Part shown: in pieces, positions 40,956-49,835 of the stretch
Layout: each line of letters starts with the position of its first letter
How positions within the stretch are numbered: the stretch's first letter is position 1
Origin: Comamonadaceae bacterium
GTDB lineage: Bacteria; Pseudomonadota; Gammaproteobacteria; Burkholderiales; Burkholderiaceae_C
Direction: 5' to 3'
DNA: 61,575 nucleotides
Assembly (NCBI GenBank): GCA_027488735.1
Contig: JAIYBB010000013.1
Span: 1 to 61,575 of the forward strand
Notes under the pieces: model-generated
Databases searched by the model: none
What the model saw: only the letters and a program-made list of their open reading frames with translations
What the model was told of the DNA's origin: nothing
Program-made: the position numbers and the translations under genes

Positions 40956-42641
40956 TTACATTCCTGCGTAATTGGGGCCACCGCCGCCTTCGGGCGTGAC
41001 CCACACAATGTTTTGCGTCGGGTCTTTGATGTCACAGGTTTTGCAATGCACGCAGTTTTGCGCGTTGATTTGCAAACGGTCCGCGCCATCGTCTGTTTTC
41101 ACGTATTCATACACACCTGCCGGGCAATATCGCCCCTCGGGTCCATCGTACTGGCTGAGGTTGATGCGCACTGGCACGCTGTCGTCTTTCAGCGTCAAGT
41201 GCGCCGGTTGGTTTTCTTCATGGTTGGTGTTGCTGATGAACACGCTGGAGAGTTTGTCAAACGACAACACGCCGTCTGGCTTGGGGTAGGCAATGCGCGT
41301 GCTGTGCGAAGCCTGTGCCAAAGACTGGTGATCGGCTTTGTGGTTGTGCACCGTCCATGGCGGTGTGCTGATGCCGATTTTGGGCAAAAACCATTGTTCT
41401 ATGCCTGTCATCAGTGTGCCAATGAGCTTGCCTTTTTTGAACCAGTTTTTGAAATTGCGGGTCTGGTGCAGTTCGGTGTAGAGCCAGCTTTGTTTGAAAG
41501 CCTTAGGGTAGGCGCTTAACTTGTCGTGCGCGCGTCCGGCTTGCAAGGCATCAAATGCCGCTTGAGCCGCCAGCATGCCCGACTTGATCGCGGCATGGCT
41601 GCCTTTGATGCGCGCGGCGTTCATAAATCCTGCGTTGCAACCCAGCAATGCGCCGCCTTCAAACACCAAATCGGGCAGAGCTTGCAATGTGCCGTTGTTG
41701 ATGGCGCGTGCGCCATAACCAATGCGCTTACCGCCTTTGAGGTGTTTGGCAATGGTGGGATGTGTTTTCCAACGTTGCATTTCCTCGAATGGGCTCATGT
41801 AGGGGTTGCGGTAATCCAAGCCCAGCACAAAACCCAGCGTGACTTTGTTGTCTTCCAAGTGGTAGAGGAACCCGCCGCCGAAACTCTCGTCAGCAATAGG
41901 CCAGCCAGAGGTGTGCACCACCAAACCGGGTTGTGCCAATGCAGGGTCTACTTCCCACAGTTCTTTGATGCCGATGGCAAAGGTCTGTGTGTCTTTGTTT
42001 TTGTCCAAACCAAAGCGTTGAATCAGTTGTTTGCCCAGATGTCCGCGCGCGCCTTCGGAGAACAAGGTGTATTTGGCGTTCAACTCCATGCCGAGTTGAA
42101 AATTGTCAGTCGGCTGACCGTCTTTGCCCAAACCGACATGGCCGGTGGCCACACCGCGCACCGCACCGGCTTCGGTGTACAAAATTTCTGCCGCAGTGAA
42201 GCCGGGAAAAATATCTACGCCCAAGTTTTCAGCTTGCTGCGCCATCCACTTGACCACATTGCTGAGTGACACCACATAACAGCCGTCGTTGTGGAAATTG
42301 CGCGGCATCAGCCAGCCGGGTGTGGCGGTATGACCGCTCTCAGACAACACCAACAATTCGTCGCCGGTGACGGCTTGGTTCAGTGGTGCACCTAATGCTT
42401 TCCAATCGGGAAACAATTCGTTCATGGCGCGCGGGTCCATCACCGCGCCGGACAAAATGTGCGCGCCCGGCTCGGAGCCTTTTTCTATGACCACCACAGA
42501 AACGTCTTTGGATTGCGCCGCCGCCAGTTGTTTGATGCGAATCGCAGCGGCCAGTCCAGCAGGTCCGCCACCGACCACCACCACGTCGTAGTCCATGGCC
42601 TCGCGCGGGCCAAATTGTTCAAGCAGGGAAGAGGGCGTCAT
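40956..42641 (-). CDS. Electron transfer flavoprotein-ubiquinone oxidoreductase
   Basis: ETF-QO passes electrons from beta-oxidation and amino-acid dehydrogenases, via ETF, to ubiquinone. The 561-aa protein has the FAD motif VVVVGGGPAGLAAAIRI near residues 20-36, the LSGAVMDP segment, the HTSGWPIADESFGGGFLYH-like region, and a C-terminal [4Fe-4S] ferredoxin part (CPAGVYEYV, NCVHCKTCDIKDP). Membrane-associated. It is divergent from the SDR/thioesterase unit, which fits a fatty-acid catabolism neighbourhood. Confidence 0.95.
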   Translation of the reverse strand: MTPSSLLEQFGPREAMDYDVVVVGGGPAGLAAAIRIKQLAAAQSKDVSVVVIEKGSEPGAHILSGAVMDPRAMNELFPDWKALGAPLNQAVTGDELLVLSESGHTATPGWLMPRNFHNDGCYVVSLSNVVKWMAQQAENLGVDIFPGFTAAEILYTEAGAVRGVATGHVGLGKDGQPTDNFQLGMELNAKYTLFSEGARGHLGKQLIQRFGLDKNKDTQTFAIGIKELWEVDPALAQPGLVVHTSGWPIADESFGGGFLYHLEDNKVTLGFVLGLDYRNPYMSPFEEMQRWKTHPTIAKHLKGGKRIGYGARAINNGTLQALPDLVFEGGALLGCNAGFMNAARIKGSHAAIKSGMLAAQAAFDALQAGRAHDKLSAYPKAFKQSWLYTELHQTRNFKNWFKKGKLIGTLMTGIEQWFLPKIGISTPPWTVHNHKADHQSLAQASHSTRIAYPKPDGVLSFDKLSSVFISNTNHEENQPAHLTLKDDSVPVRINLSQYDGPEGRYCPAGVYEYVKTDDGADRLQINAQNCVHCKTCDIKDPTQNIVWVTPEGGGGPNYAGM

Positions 42642-42784
42642 AGCGTTTGTGCAAGGATGTCAATAGAGCGACAGATTCTATGCCTAGCCCGGTGGGGGCC
42701 GTGGTGATAATGCACCCAAACACACCAAAAATTTCTTGGCAAAGAACAGCCAGTCAGTGATTTAAATTTTCAAAGGAGTTAAAC

Positions 42785-43567
42785 ATGTCATACAGCTTGG
42801 ATTTGTCAGGACGCGTTGCTTTGGTCACTGGGGCATCCAGCGGACTGGGGGCCCAGTTCGCCCGTACATTGGCCGGTGCTGGTGCGGCCGTGGTGCTTGC
42901 CAGCAGACGCGTTGAAATGCTCAAGACCTTGCGCGCTGACATCGAAGCCGAGGGTGGCAATGCACATGTGGTCAGTTTGGATGTGACCAGTCGCAAAAGC
43001 ATAGATAACGGGATTGAAACCGCTGAGAAAGAAGTGGGACCTATCGATATTTTGGTGAACAACTCCGGCGTCAGCACCACCCAACGCTTGGTAGATGTGC
43101 AAGAAGAAGATTTTGACTTTGTGTTCAACACCAATGTGCGCGGCGCTTTTTTTGTCGCGCAAGCCGTTGGCACACGCATGTTGGCCAGATCTAAAGGTTT
43201 GGCGCCCGGCACATTTGGCGGCGGGCGCATCATCAATATTGCTTCAATGGCTGCATTGCGAGTGCTGCCGCAAATTGGCATTTACTGCATGAGCAAAGCG
43301 GCCATGGTGCAGATGACCAAAGCGATGGCGGTGGAATGGGGCAAGCACGGCATCAACGTCAATGCTATTTGTCCAGGTTATATCGATACAGAAATTAACC
43401 ACCACCATTGGCAAACCGAGCAAGGCCAAAAGTTGGTCAACATGCTGCCGCGTAAGCGCTTGGGTCAACCCAAGGATTTAGATGCGTTATTGGTAATGCT
43501 GGCCAGCCCACAAAGTGACTTCATCAATGGTGCCGTGATTGCAGCAGATGACGGGTTTGGCGTATGA
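42785..43567 (+). CDS. SDR family oxidoreductase (3-hydroxyacyl-CoA dehydrogenase-like)
   Basis: A 260-aa short-chain dehydrogenase with TGASSGLG at residues 16-23, NNSGVS in the middle, the active-site Ser followed by IYCMSKAAM (Tyr/Lys), and CPGYIDTEIN. A strong AAAGGAG precedes the start. It overlaps a thioesterase gene by ATGA and lies next to ETF-QO and CoA-transferase genes, so a 3-hydroxyacyl-CoA or related substrate is likely but not shown. Confidence 0.88.
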   Translation: MSYSLDLSGRVALVTGASSGLGAQFARTLAGAGAAVVLASRRVEMLKTLRADIEAEGGNAHVVSLDVTSRKSIDNGIETAEKEVGPIDILVNNSGVSTTQRLVDVQEEDFDFVFNTNVRGAFFVAQAVGTRMLARSKGLAPGTFGGGRIINIASMAALRVLPQIGIYCMSKAAMVQMTKAMAVEWGKHGINVNAICPGYIDTEINHHHWQTEQGQKLVNMLPRKRLGQPKDLDALLVMLASPQSDFINGAVIAADDGFGV

Positions 43568-43983
43568 GGATTGAAATTCCTGCACAAAAAAAATGGGTCT
43601 TTGATAAAACCATTTCCATTCGCTGGGGGGACATGGATGCGATGGGGCATTTGAACAATACCAGTTACTTCCGATTTCTTGAGACCGCCCGTATTGATTG
43701 GATGACACACCTTGGTTGTACACCTTCGCCTACTGGTGAAGGCCCAGTCATCATCAACGCGTTTTGCAACTTTTACAAGCAGTTCGAATACCCGGGTGAT
43801 GTTTTGATCAAGATGTATGTCAGTGAGCCAGGCCGAAGCAGTTTTGAGTCATGGGCAACGCTTGAGCGCACCGACATGCCCGGGGTCATTCATGCAACGG
43901 GTGGTGCCACGACTGTGTGGGTGGATTTTCCTAAGCAAAAGTCAGTGCCTATGCCGCAATGGTTCAAAGCAATCATCAGTTGA
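43564..43983 (+). CDS. Acyl-CoA thioesterase (4HBT hotdog family)
   Basis: A 139-aa hotdog-fold protein with the 4-hydroxybenzoyl-CoA thioesterase signature RWGDMDAMGHLNNTSYFRF, including the catalytic Asp, near residues 21-39. It overlaps the SDR stop (ATGA), so the pair is cotranscribed. Likely hydrolyses an acyl-CoA formed in the same pathway. Confidence 0.88.
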   Translation: MRIEIPAQKKWVFDKTISIRWGDMDAMGHLNNTSYFRFLETARIDWMTHLGCTPSPTGEGPVIINAFCNFYKQFEYPGDVLIKMYVSEPGRSSFESWATLERTDMPGVIHATGGATTVWVDFPKQKSVPMPQWFKAIIS

Positions 43984-44084
43984 CAACAGATAAATGCCGA
44001 GAAAAAATAACAAAGTAATTAGTTTTTAAGATATCAATAAATTATCTAAAATAGCTCAATATAACTATTTTTCGTATAAGATCG

Positions 44085-44747
44085 ATGCAGGCCACATATC
44101 TGGCAAACAGCCACATCGACATGCGCAAGCAACCCATTCAAAAGAGAGCACAGCTCACTATCGAGGCCATTTTTCAAGCAACGGCTCAACTGGTCGAACG
44201 CGAGGGCATGGTCGGTTTGACGACCAACAAAATCGCTGCAAAAGCCGGATTCTCTGTGGGCACTTTGTACCAATACTTTGCCAGCAAGGATGAAATCTTC
44301 CGCGCCATGGTGCAATATTCCAGGGAGGCGGTTCTCAAAGAGTTGAGTAGCTATTTGTACCGGATTGAAACCAAAACAGACCCCAGCGAGATAGACCCAG
44401 AAATTTTTTTCAGGCACTACATCAGAATTTGTATCAAAGGGTTTGCCATCGGCGATGAACATAAGCAAGTTATCAACCGCTTGTGCTGGTTGGTAGAGAC
44501 ACCCGAGGAAACCACTCTCACCATGAAAGCCATGGTTGACAGATTGCGAGCCTGCTTCAAATATATCCAGCATCCTTACTTTTCAAGAATGTCATCTATC
44601 CGCTGTTATGTGCTCAACCGATCACTGATGGGTTGCCTGCGCAGCACGGCACTAGAACGGTTGGACATTGAAGACCCGCAAGAATTTGAAGATGCTTTTG
44701 TTGAAATGATCCTGGGCCAGTTACAACTTCAAACCACGGTCAATTAG
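44085..44747 (+). CDS. TetR family transcriptional regulator
   Basis: A 220-aa repressor with a typical N-terminal HTH (IFQATAQLVEREGMVGL, then TTNKIAAKAGFSVGTLYQYF) and a variable ligand-binding domain. The true start may be the Met at residue 13 (44121, MRKQPIQKRAQ). The region upstream (43984-44084) is very AT-rich. It lies among fatty-acid genes and converges on a CMD-family gene; a palindrome upstream of the CoA-transferase operon (45368-45384) is a possible target. Confidence 0.88.
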   Translation: MQATYLANSHIDMRKQPIQKRAQLTIEAIFQATAQLVEREGMVGLTTNKIAAKAGFSVGTLYQYFASKDEIFRAMVQYSREAVLKELSSYLYRIETKTDPSEIDPEIFFRHYIRICIKGFAIGDEHKQVINRLCWLVETPEETTLTMKAMVDRLRACFKYIQHPYFSRMSSIRCYVLNRSLMGCLRSTALERLDIEDPQEFEDAFVEMILGQLQLQTTVN

Positions 44748-44750
44748 CGC

Positions 44751-45326
44751 TTATTTTTTTTCTTTCGGTATTCTTCCCATGGCATAAAACTCCGCATTAG
44801 GCAGCATGCCGGAGAAATTCGCAATTCTGTTGGACATGCCAAAAAAAGCCGTGATGCTGGCAATGTCCCAAATATCCTCGTCATTGAAACCATGCGCATG
44901 CAATACGGTGAAATCAGTTTCATTGATTTCATAGCTGGTCAAACAAACTTTCATGGCAAAGTCGAGCATGGCGCGTTGCCGCACTGAGATATCGGCTTTG
45001 CGGTAGTTGATGGCCACTTGGTCAGCTATCAAAGGTTTTTTTTCATAAATTCGCAAAATGGCACCGTGTGCGACCACGCAGTACAGGCAATGGTTGGCTG
45101 CACTGGTGGTGGTGACAATCATTTCTCTGTCGCCTTTCGTGAGGTTGGAATCCTCCTTCAGCATCAAGGCGTCGTGGTAAGCAAAAAAAGCGCGCCATTC
45201 GGCAGGGCGACGCGCCAAGCTTAAAAACACTTGAGGGACAAAGCCGGCCTTTTCTTGCACCTCCATTATTTTGTCAACGATATCTTTGGGAAGGTCTTTG
45301 ATTTCTGGCGTTGGATAGCGGTTCAT
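44751..45326 (-). CDS. Carboxymuconolactone decarboxylase/AhpD-like peroxidase-related protein
   Basis: A 191-aa protein of the CMD superfamily with the redox motif NHCLYCVVAHG (CXXC...H near residues 81-88), which in AhpD-like proteins gives alkylhydroperoxidase or thiol-disulphide activity. The N-terminal PEIKDLPKDIVDKIMEVQEK and central KGDREMIVTTTSAAN are typical of the peroxidase-related (uncharacterised) subgroup. It is divergent from scoAB across 95 bp. Confidence 0.85.
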   Translation of the reverse strand: MNRYPTPEIKDLPKDIVDKIMEVQEKAGFVPQVFLSLARRPAEWRAFFAYHDALMLKEDSNLTKGDREMIVTTTSAANHCLYCVVAHGAILRIYEKKPLIADQVAINYRKADISVRQRAMLDFAMKVCLTSYEINETDFTVLHAHGFNDEDIWDIASITAFFGMSNRIANFSGMLPNAEFYAMGRIPKEKK

Positions 45327-45367
45327 GCAGGCTCCTGGTTGCGCGCATTATGCCCAGCGCAGAGTGC

Positions 45368-45384
45368 GCAGGTTTAAAACCTGC
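45368..45384. promoter_or_regulatory. Perfect palindrome between the CMD gene and scoA
   Basis: GCAGGTTT and AAACCTGC are 8-bp inverted arms around one base, 38 bp before scoA and 42 bp before the divergent CMD gene. The shape and position suit a repressor operator; the cognate regulator is unknown, though a TetR gene lies 0.6 kb away. Confidence 0.5.
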
Positions 45385-45421
45385 CCAGTAGAATGAAACG
45401 AATGACTCGCAGGAGAGACGA

Positions 45422-46129
45422 TTGAACAAACTTTATCCAAGTGCTGCTGCAGCACTCAAAGATGTCGTGAAAGACCACCAAATGCTGGCTGTGGGTGGTT
45501 TTGGTTTATGCGGTATTCCAGAAGCGCTGATAGATGCATTGCGCGACAGTGGCGTCAAGCACCTGACCGTGATTTCCAATAATGCCGGTGTCGATGATTT
45601 TGGTTTGGGCAAGTTGCTTGCTACTCGTCAAATCAAAAAAATGATTTCCTCTTATGTGGGCGAAAACAAAGAATTCGAGCGTCAGTATTTAGCAGGCGAG
45701 CTCGAACTGGACTTCACACCGCAAGGCACGCTGGCAGAAAAGCTGCGTGCCGGTGGCGCCGGTATTCCTGCTTTCTTCACCAAAACTGGCGTGGGCACCA
45801 TGGTCGCTGACGGCAAAGAATTGCGCGAGTTTGGCGGTGAAACTTATGTGATGGAACATGCTTTGTTGCCGGATGTGTCCTTGGTCAAAGCGCATACCGC
45901 AGACAAAGCAGGCAATTTGCAATTTCGCTTGACGGCTCGCAACTTCAATCCAGCTGTTGCCATGGCTGGCAAGTTGTGTATTGTCGAAGTTGAGCATGTG
46001 GTGGAGGTCGGAGAGTTGCAACCTGACGAAATTCACTTGCCGGGAATTTATGTGCACCGAATTGTGCATAACCCGCACCCCGAAAAACGCATTGAAAAAC
46101 GCACCATCACAGAGAAAGCAGGAGTCTGA
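45422..46129 (+). CDS. scoA: 3-oxoacid CoA-transferase subunit A
   Basis: Transfers CoA from succinyl-CoA to 3-oxo acids such as acetoacetate. The 235-aa alpha subunit has [16 protein letters not shown], the [11 protein letters not shown] segment and [16 protein letters not shown]. It starts with TTG at 45422, supported by AGGAGAG five bases upstream. It is followed 2 bp later by the beta subunit. Confidence 0.93.
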   Translation: MNKLYPSAAAALKDVVKDHQMLAVGGFGLCGIPEALIDALRDSGVKHLTVISNNAGVDDFGLGKLLATRQIKKMISSYVGENKEFERQYLAGELELDFTPQGTLAEKLRAGGAGIPAFFTKTGVGTMVADGKELREFGGETYVMEHALLPDVSLVKAHTADKAGNLQFRLTARNFNPAVAMAGKLCIVEVEHVVEVGELQPDEIHLPGIYVHRIVHNPHPEKRIEKRTITEKAGV

Positions 46130-46131
46130 CC

Positions 46132-46773
46132 ATGTCCTGGACACAAGACCAGATGGCAGCCCGCGCTGCCCACGAATTGCAAGACGGCTTTTATGTCAAT
46201 TTAGGAATCGGTATTCCCACCTTGGTGGCCAACCATGTGCCGTCCAATATAGAAGTTTGGCTGCAATCAGAAAACGGCATGTTGGGTATCGGGCCGTTTC
46301 CGACAGAAGATCATGTGGACGCGGATTTGATCAATGCAGGCAAGCAAACCGTCACCACCTTGGCGGGCACATCCATTTTCGGTAGCCACGACAGCTTTGC
46401 CATGATCAGAGGTGGAAAAATCAATTTGTCCATTTTGGGCGCCATGCAAGTCAGTGCAACCGGAGACCTGGCCAATTGGATGATTCCGGGCAAGATGGTC
46501 AAAGGCATGGGCGGCGCCATGGATTTGGTGGCTGGCGTCAAACGCGTCATCATCTTGATGGAGCATGTGGCGCGTAAAAAAGATGGCGGCGAAGATTTGA
46601 AAATATTGCCAGCCTGCACCTTACCCTTGACCGGCGTGGGTGTGGTGGACCGCATCATCACTGACCTGGGCGTGATGGATGTCACACCTGCGGGCTTGAA
46701 ACTGATTGAACTTGCCGAAGGCGTGACCCGCGATCACATACAAAGCAAAACTGGTGTGCCGTTGATCGATTAA
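46132..46773 (+). CDS. scoB: 3-oxoacid CoA-transferase subunit B
   Basis: Catalytic beta subunit, 213 aa. The active-site Glu lies in [12 protein letters not shown], after the [13 protein letters not shown] segment; [19 protein letters not shown] is also diagnostic. It is cotranscribed with scoA. The end overlaps the convergent winged-helix gene by 4 bp. Confidence 0.94.
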   Translation: MSWTQDQMAARAAHELQDGFYVNLGIGIPTLVANHVPSNIEVWLQSENGMLGIGPFPTEDHVDADLINAGKQTVTTLAGTSIFGSHDSFAMIRGGKINLSILGAMQVSATGDLANWMIPGKMVKGMGGAMDLVAGVKRVIILMEHVARKKDGGEDLKILPACTLPLTGVGVVDRIITDLGVMDVTPAGLKLIELAEGVTRDHIQSKTGVPLID

Positions 46774-47120
46774 ACGGCAGACACGCCTGCGGATTCCATC
46801 AATTGACCTAGCATGTTGAAATACTGATCGGCTTGGTCGGTCGGGCGCAAATATTTGGTGCGCTTGTTCTCGCCTTGAAAGTATGTTTCTATCAAAGACA
46901 AGCCGCGTAATATGTCTATTTTTCGGTGAAGCGTTGCGGGGGAGGCAATACTGTTTAACCCCATGGCATTACTGATGGTTGTTTGCTGGCCTAGAAAATG
47001 CCTCACGGCGATGATTTCCAACAGGCGCTTGGCGTCAGGGTCAAGCGCAGGAAGTTTGCCATTGGATTCAATCGTTTGGATTAAGTTTAAGAAATTAAGA
47101 TAAATTTTCTGATGACGCAT
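46770..47120 (-). CDS. Putative winged-helix (MarR-like) regulator
   Basis: A protein of about 116 aa from the Met at 47120 ([10 protein letters not shown]). It has [20 protein letters not shown], then [20 protein letters not shown] (recognition helix with a wing), and a tail rich in polar residues. The frame stays open to 47180 and would add a hydrophobic stretch ([16 protein letters not shown]) overlapping the end of gabD; whether this is a real membrane anchor is unclear, and no ribosome site decides it. Possible regulator of scoAB or gabD, both neighbours. Confidence 0.6.
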   Translation of the reverse strand: MRHQKIYLNFLNLIQTIESNGKLPALDPDAKRLLEIIAVRHFLGQQTTISNAMGLNSIASPATLHRKIDILRGLSLIETYFQGENKRTKYLRPTDQADQYFNMLGQLMESAGVSAV

Positions 47121-47155
47121 ATAAGTCAAAACGATCATTGGTATTGAAATGAATA

Positions 47156-48634
47156 TTATCCCAATATATCCCCAATGCAAAGGTATTTCACCTCTAAATA
47201 CTCGGTCATTCCGTGGCGGGAACCTTCGCGGCCTAAACCTGACTGTTTCATGCCGCCAAAAGGCACATGTTCTGTTGCCAATATGCCCACATTGACGCCG
47301 ACCATGCCGTATTCCAGCGCCTCACCGACGCGGTAAATCCGGCCAATGTCGCGGGTGTAAAAATAACTGGCCAAGCCGAACTCGGTGTTGTTGGCCGCTG
47401 CAATGGCTTCTTGCTCGGTCTCAAATTTGAACACCGGCGCAAACGGCCCAAAGGTTTCTTCGGTGGCGCACAACATGTCGGCGGTGGCGTCTGCCACCAG
47501 CGTGGGTTCGAAAAACTGGCCTTGCAAAGGGTTGCCGCCGGTCAGCACCCGCGCGCCCTTGGCCAGCGCGTCTGCCACATGGGATTTGACTTTGAGCAAA
47601 GCAGCGTCTTCAATCAACGGGCCTTGTGACACGCCGTCTTCAAAGCCATTGCCGACCTTCAGGTTTTTGACTTTGGCGGTGAATTTCTGCACGAATTCTT
47701 CATACACGCCGGACTGCACATAAAAGCGGTTGGCACACACGCAGGTCTGACCTGCGTTGCGGTATTTGCTGAGCATGGCGCCTTCAACGGCAGAGTCGAT
47801 GTCGGCGTCGTTGAACACGATGAAAGGCGCGTTACCGCCGAGTTCGAGTGCCAGTTTTTTGATGCTGGGAGCGGACTGGGCCATCAAAATACGACCGACT
47901 TCGGTGGAGCCAGTGAAGCTGATGTGGCGCACCGTGTCGCTGGCGCAAAACACTTTGCCGATGGCGATGCTGTGGTCGCTGTCAGCACTCAACATGTTCA
48001 ACACACCCGCTGGAATGCCTGCGCGTACCGCCAGTTCAGCCGCAGCCAGCGCAGTTAAGGGCGTGAGTTCAGCAGGTTTGATGACGACCGGGCAACCAGC
48101 GGCCAGTGCAGGCGCGACTTTTCGCGTGATCATGGCCAGCGGGAAATTCCAAGGCGTGATGGCGGCGCACACACCGATGGGTTGATTGAGCACCAGCAAG
48201 CGGCGGTTGTTGTCAAACTGCGGCAGCGTCTCGCCGTTGACGCGTTTGGCTTCTTCGGCGTACCACTCGACAAAACTTGCGCCGTAAGAGATCTCGCCTT
48301 TGGCCTCGGGGTAAGGCTTGCCTTGTTCCGCGGTGAGTATTCGGGCCAGGTCGTCGGCGTTGGCCATGAGCAAGTCAAACCATTTGCGCAAAATTTGGCT
48401 GCGTTCTTTGGCGGTTTTGTTGCGCCAAGCAGGCCAGGCGGCATCGGCTGCGGCGATGGCTTTTTCTGCGTCCGCTGGCCCCAAATTGGCCACATCTGCC
48501 AGCTTTAAACCGGTGCTCGGGTCTTGCACCTCAAAACGGCTGCCGCCTTTGATCCATTCGCCGTTGATCAGCGCATCGGTTTTCAGCAGTGTTGGGTCTT
48601 TGAGCAAGGCAAGCGGGGAGGTCTTCATGTCCAT
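47156..48634 (-). CDS. gabD: NAD(P)+-dependent succinate-semialdehyde dehydrogenase
   Basis: A 492-aa aldehyde dehydrogenase. The catalytic Glu is in LELGGNAPFIV and the nucleophilic Cys in NAGQTCVCANRFYVQ; GSTEVGRIL and PWNFPLAMITRK are present. The QPIGVCAAITPWNFP and FGPFAPVFKFE segments match the GabD group. The start may be 48634 or the Met two codons later. Not in an operon with its neighbours, though the downstream winged-helix gene is close. Confidence 0.92.
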   Translation of the reverse strand: MDMKTSPLALLKDPTLLKTDALINGEWIKGGSRFEVQDPSTGLKLADVANLGPADAEKAIAAADAAWPAWRNKTAKERSQILRKWFDLLMANADDLARILTAEQGKPYPEAKGEISYGASFVEWYAEEAKRVNGETLPQFDNNRRLLVLNQPIGVCAAITPWNFPLAMITRKVAPALAAGCPVVIKPAELTPLTALAAAELAVRAGIPAGVLNMLSADSDHSIAIGKVFCASDTVRHISFTGSTEVGRILMAQSAPSIKKLALELGGNAPFIVFNDADIDSAVEGAMLSKYRNAGQTCVCANRFYVQSGVYEEFVQKFTAKVKNLKVGNGFEDGVSQGPLIEDAALLKVKSHVADALAKGARVLTGGNPLQGQFFEPTLVADATADMLCATEETFGPFAPVFKFETEQEAIAAANNTEFGLASYFYTRDIGRIYRVGEALEYGMVGVNVGILATEHVPFGGMKQSGLGREGSRHGMTEYLEVKYLCIGDILG

Positions 48635-48765
48635 GGGGCAACTTTCTGAGGTTCGGGGCTGAGATGTGGCAATCAGAAATTATGCCCCTTGCGTTGCTGC
48701 GTCTGAAATCCAGGTTCAGTATGAGCATGACATTTCTGCTTTTGGTAAAGGGGAGATTGCTGGGC

Positions 48766-48830
48766 TGTGCACAAATCACCTTTAGGTTTGATGGCTGTGC
48801 GATAGAATGACCTGTCCATAAAGCTGCACA
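48766..48830 (+). promoter_or_regulatory. Promoter/operator of the yefM-yoeB toxin-antitoxin pair
   Basis: TGTGCACA at 48766, CTGTGC at 48795 and TGCACA at 48825 are spaced repeats similar to the TGTACA hexamers bound by YefM. A -10-like TAGAAT at 48803-48808 lies 16 bp after TTTAGG. The start of yefM follows nine bases after the last element. Confidence 0.45.
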
Positions 48831-48838
48831 GGTCGATC

Positions 48839-49093
48839 ATGAAAATCATTTCTTACACCGATGCTCGTAACGGTTTGAAGGCCGTGATTGATGACGTTGT
48901 CAACGATGCAGACATCGCTGTGATCACGCGCCGCGAGGGCGGTAACGCGGTGGTCATGTCCCAGGCCCAATACGAAAGCATGGCCGAGACGCTTTACCTT
49001 TTGTCCCATCCCGCCAACGCGGCACACTTGGCCACTTCAATTGCACAACACAAGGCGGGCAAAGCCAAACGTCGTCAGCTGCTTGACGCATGA
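48839..49093 (+). CDS. yefM: Antitoxin of the YefM/Phd family
   Basis: An 84-aa antitoxin. It begins MKIISYTDARNGLKAVIDDV and contains the conserved RREGGNAVVMSQAQYESM, the N-terminal dimerisation and DNA-binding part of YefM, followed by a flexible tail that binds the toxin. It overlaps the toxin gene (ATGA), so the two are made together. Confidence 0.94.
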   Translation: MKIISYTDARNGLKAVIDDVVNDADIAVITRREGGNAVVMSQAQYESMAETLYLLSHPANAAHLATSIAQHKAGKAKRRQLLDA

Positions 49094-49353
49094 GCCGGGC
49101 CATATTGTTCACAGCAGCGGCTTGGGACGATTACACCTACTGGCAAGGGCAAGATAAAAAGACGCTGCGTCGTATCAATGTACTCATTGAGTCGGCCCGC
49201 CGCGACCCGTTCGCAGGTATAGGTAAGCCCGAACCGTTGGTGGGCAATTTGTCCGGTTACTGGTCAAGGCGCATTGACGATGTCCATCGACTGGTTTATG
49301 CCGCTGATGATGACGAGTTGGTTGTCATTGCCTGTCGTGGGCACTATCACTGA
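49090..49353 (+). CDS. yoeB: Toxin of the YoeB family (ribosome-dependent mRNA endonuclease)
   Basis: An 87-aa RelE-superfamily toxin that cuts mRNA on the ribosome. It has the WDDYTYWQGQDKKTLRRIN start, GKPEPLVGNLSGYWSRRID with the catalytic Glu and Arg, and the C-terminal CRGHYH with the His/Tyr pair. Length and operon arrangement match YefM-YoeB. Confidence 0.94.
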   Translation: MSRAILFTAAAWDDYTYWQGQDKKTLRRINVLIESARRDPFAGIGKPEPLVGNLSGYWSRRIDDVHRLVYAADDDELVVIACRGHYH

Positions 49354-49470
49354 GAAACTCGTAGGCTCTAATTTGCCCCTAAGCATCTGAAGGTTTGATG
49401 CACCGCTTCCAAGCCAAGGACTTGATTCCGAAAATTTTCATGTCAAGCTAATCTCATTTTGGAGAAAAAC

Positions 49471-49737
49471 ATGAACGACTTGCAAATCAAACAGTTTGAA
49501 TTGAAATTGAGAGCGGCCTTTAAGCCCAAATGTGAGATCACTGTCTGGCTAATAGTTCGGGGCCACATCTTAAGTTATGAAATACGGTGTGGGCGTGACC
49601 GGTATTGGCAAGATGATTTTTTGGTAAACAGTTTGACTACAACGTATGACATTGAGGTCAACGTGCAAGCGATTGCAAATGCCTTGCCCCGTAAATTAGT
49701 GCGCTTCACCCACTCACAAACCGTAGAGCGAAGGTGA
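49471..49737 (+). CDS. Hypothetical small protein before alaS
   Basis: An 88-aa protein of unknown family. The ATG at 49471 has GGAG seven bases upstream. It is polar, with no TM segment or signal, and contains an [12 protein letters not shown] stretch in the middle. Similar to small accessory proteins next to toxin-antitoxin loci in size only. It lies 117 bp after yoeB and about 100 bp before alaS; its stop touches a TATAAT at 49743-49748 that may belong to the alaS promoter. Confidence 0.5.
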   Translation: MNDLQIKQFELKLRAAFKPKCEITVWLIVRGHILSYEIRCGRDRYWQDDFLVNSLTTTYDIEVNVQAIANALPRKLVRFTHSQTVERR

Positions 49738-49742
49738 AAACC

Positions 49743-49748
49743 TATAAT
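49743..49748 (+). promoter_or_regulatory. Putative -10 element of alaS
   Basis: TATAAT lies 88 bp before the chosen alaS start. No clear -35 hexamer is seen at 16-18 bp. Confidence 0.35.
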
Positions 49749-49835
49749 TCGCTCTTCTTCGCCAAAGCTATGGCGCCTGCGGTAAGCAACTCGCTTATCG
49801 CCCCGAATTACCGCTTAATCCACGACCCTATCACC

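Noticed and set aside
44085..44120. First 12 codons of the TetR gene as certain coding sequence
   Set aside because: No ribosome site decides between 44085 and 44121; left as an open question in the entry.
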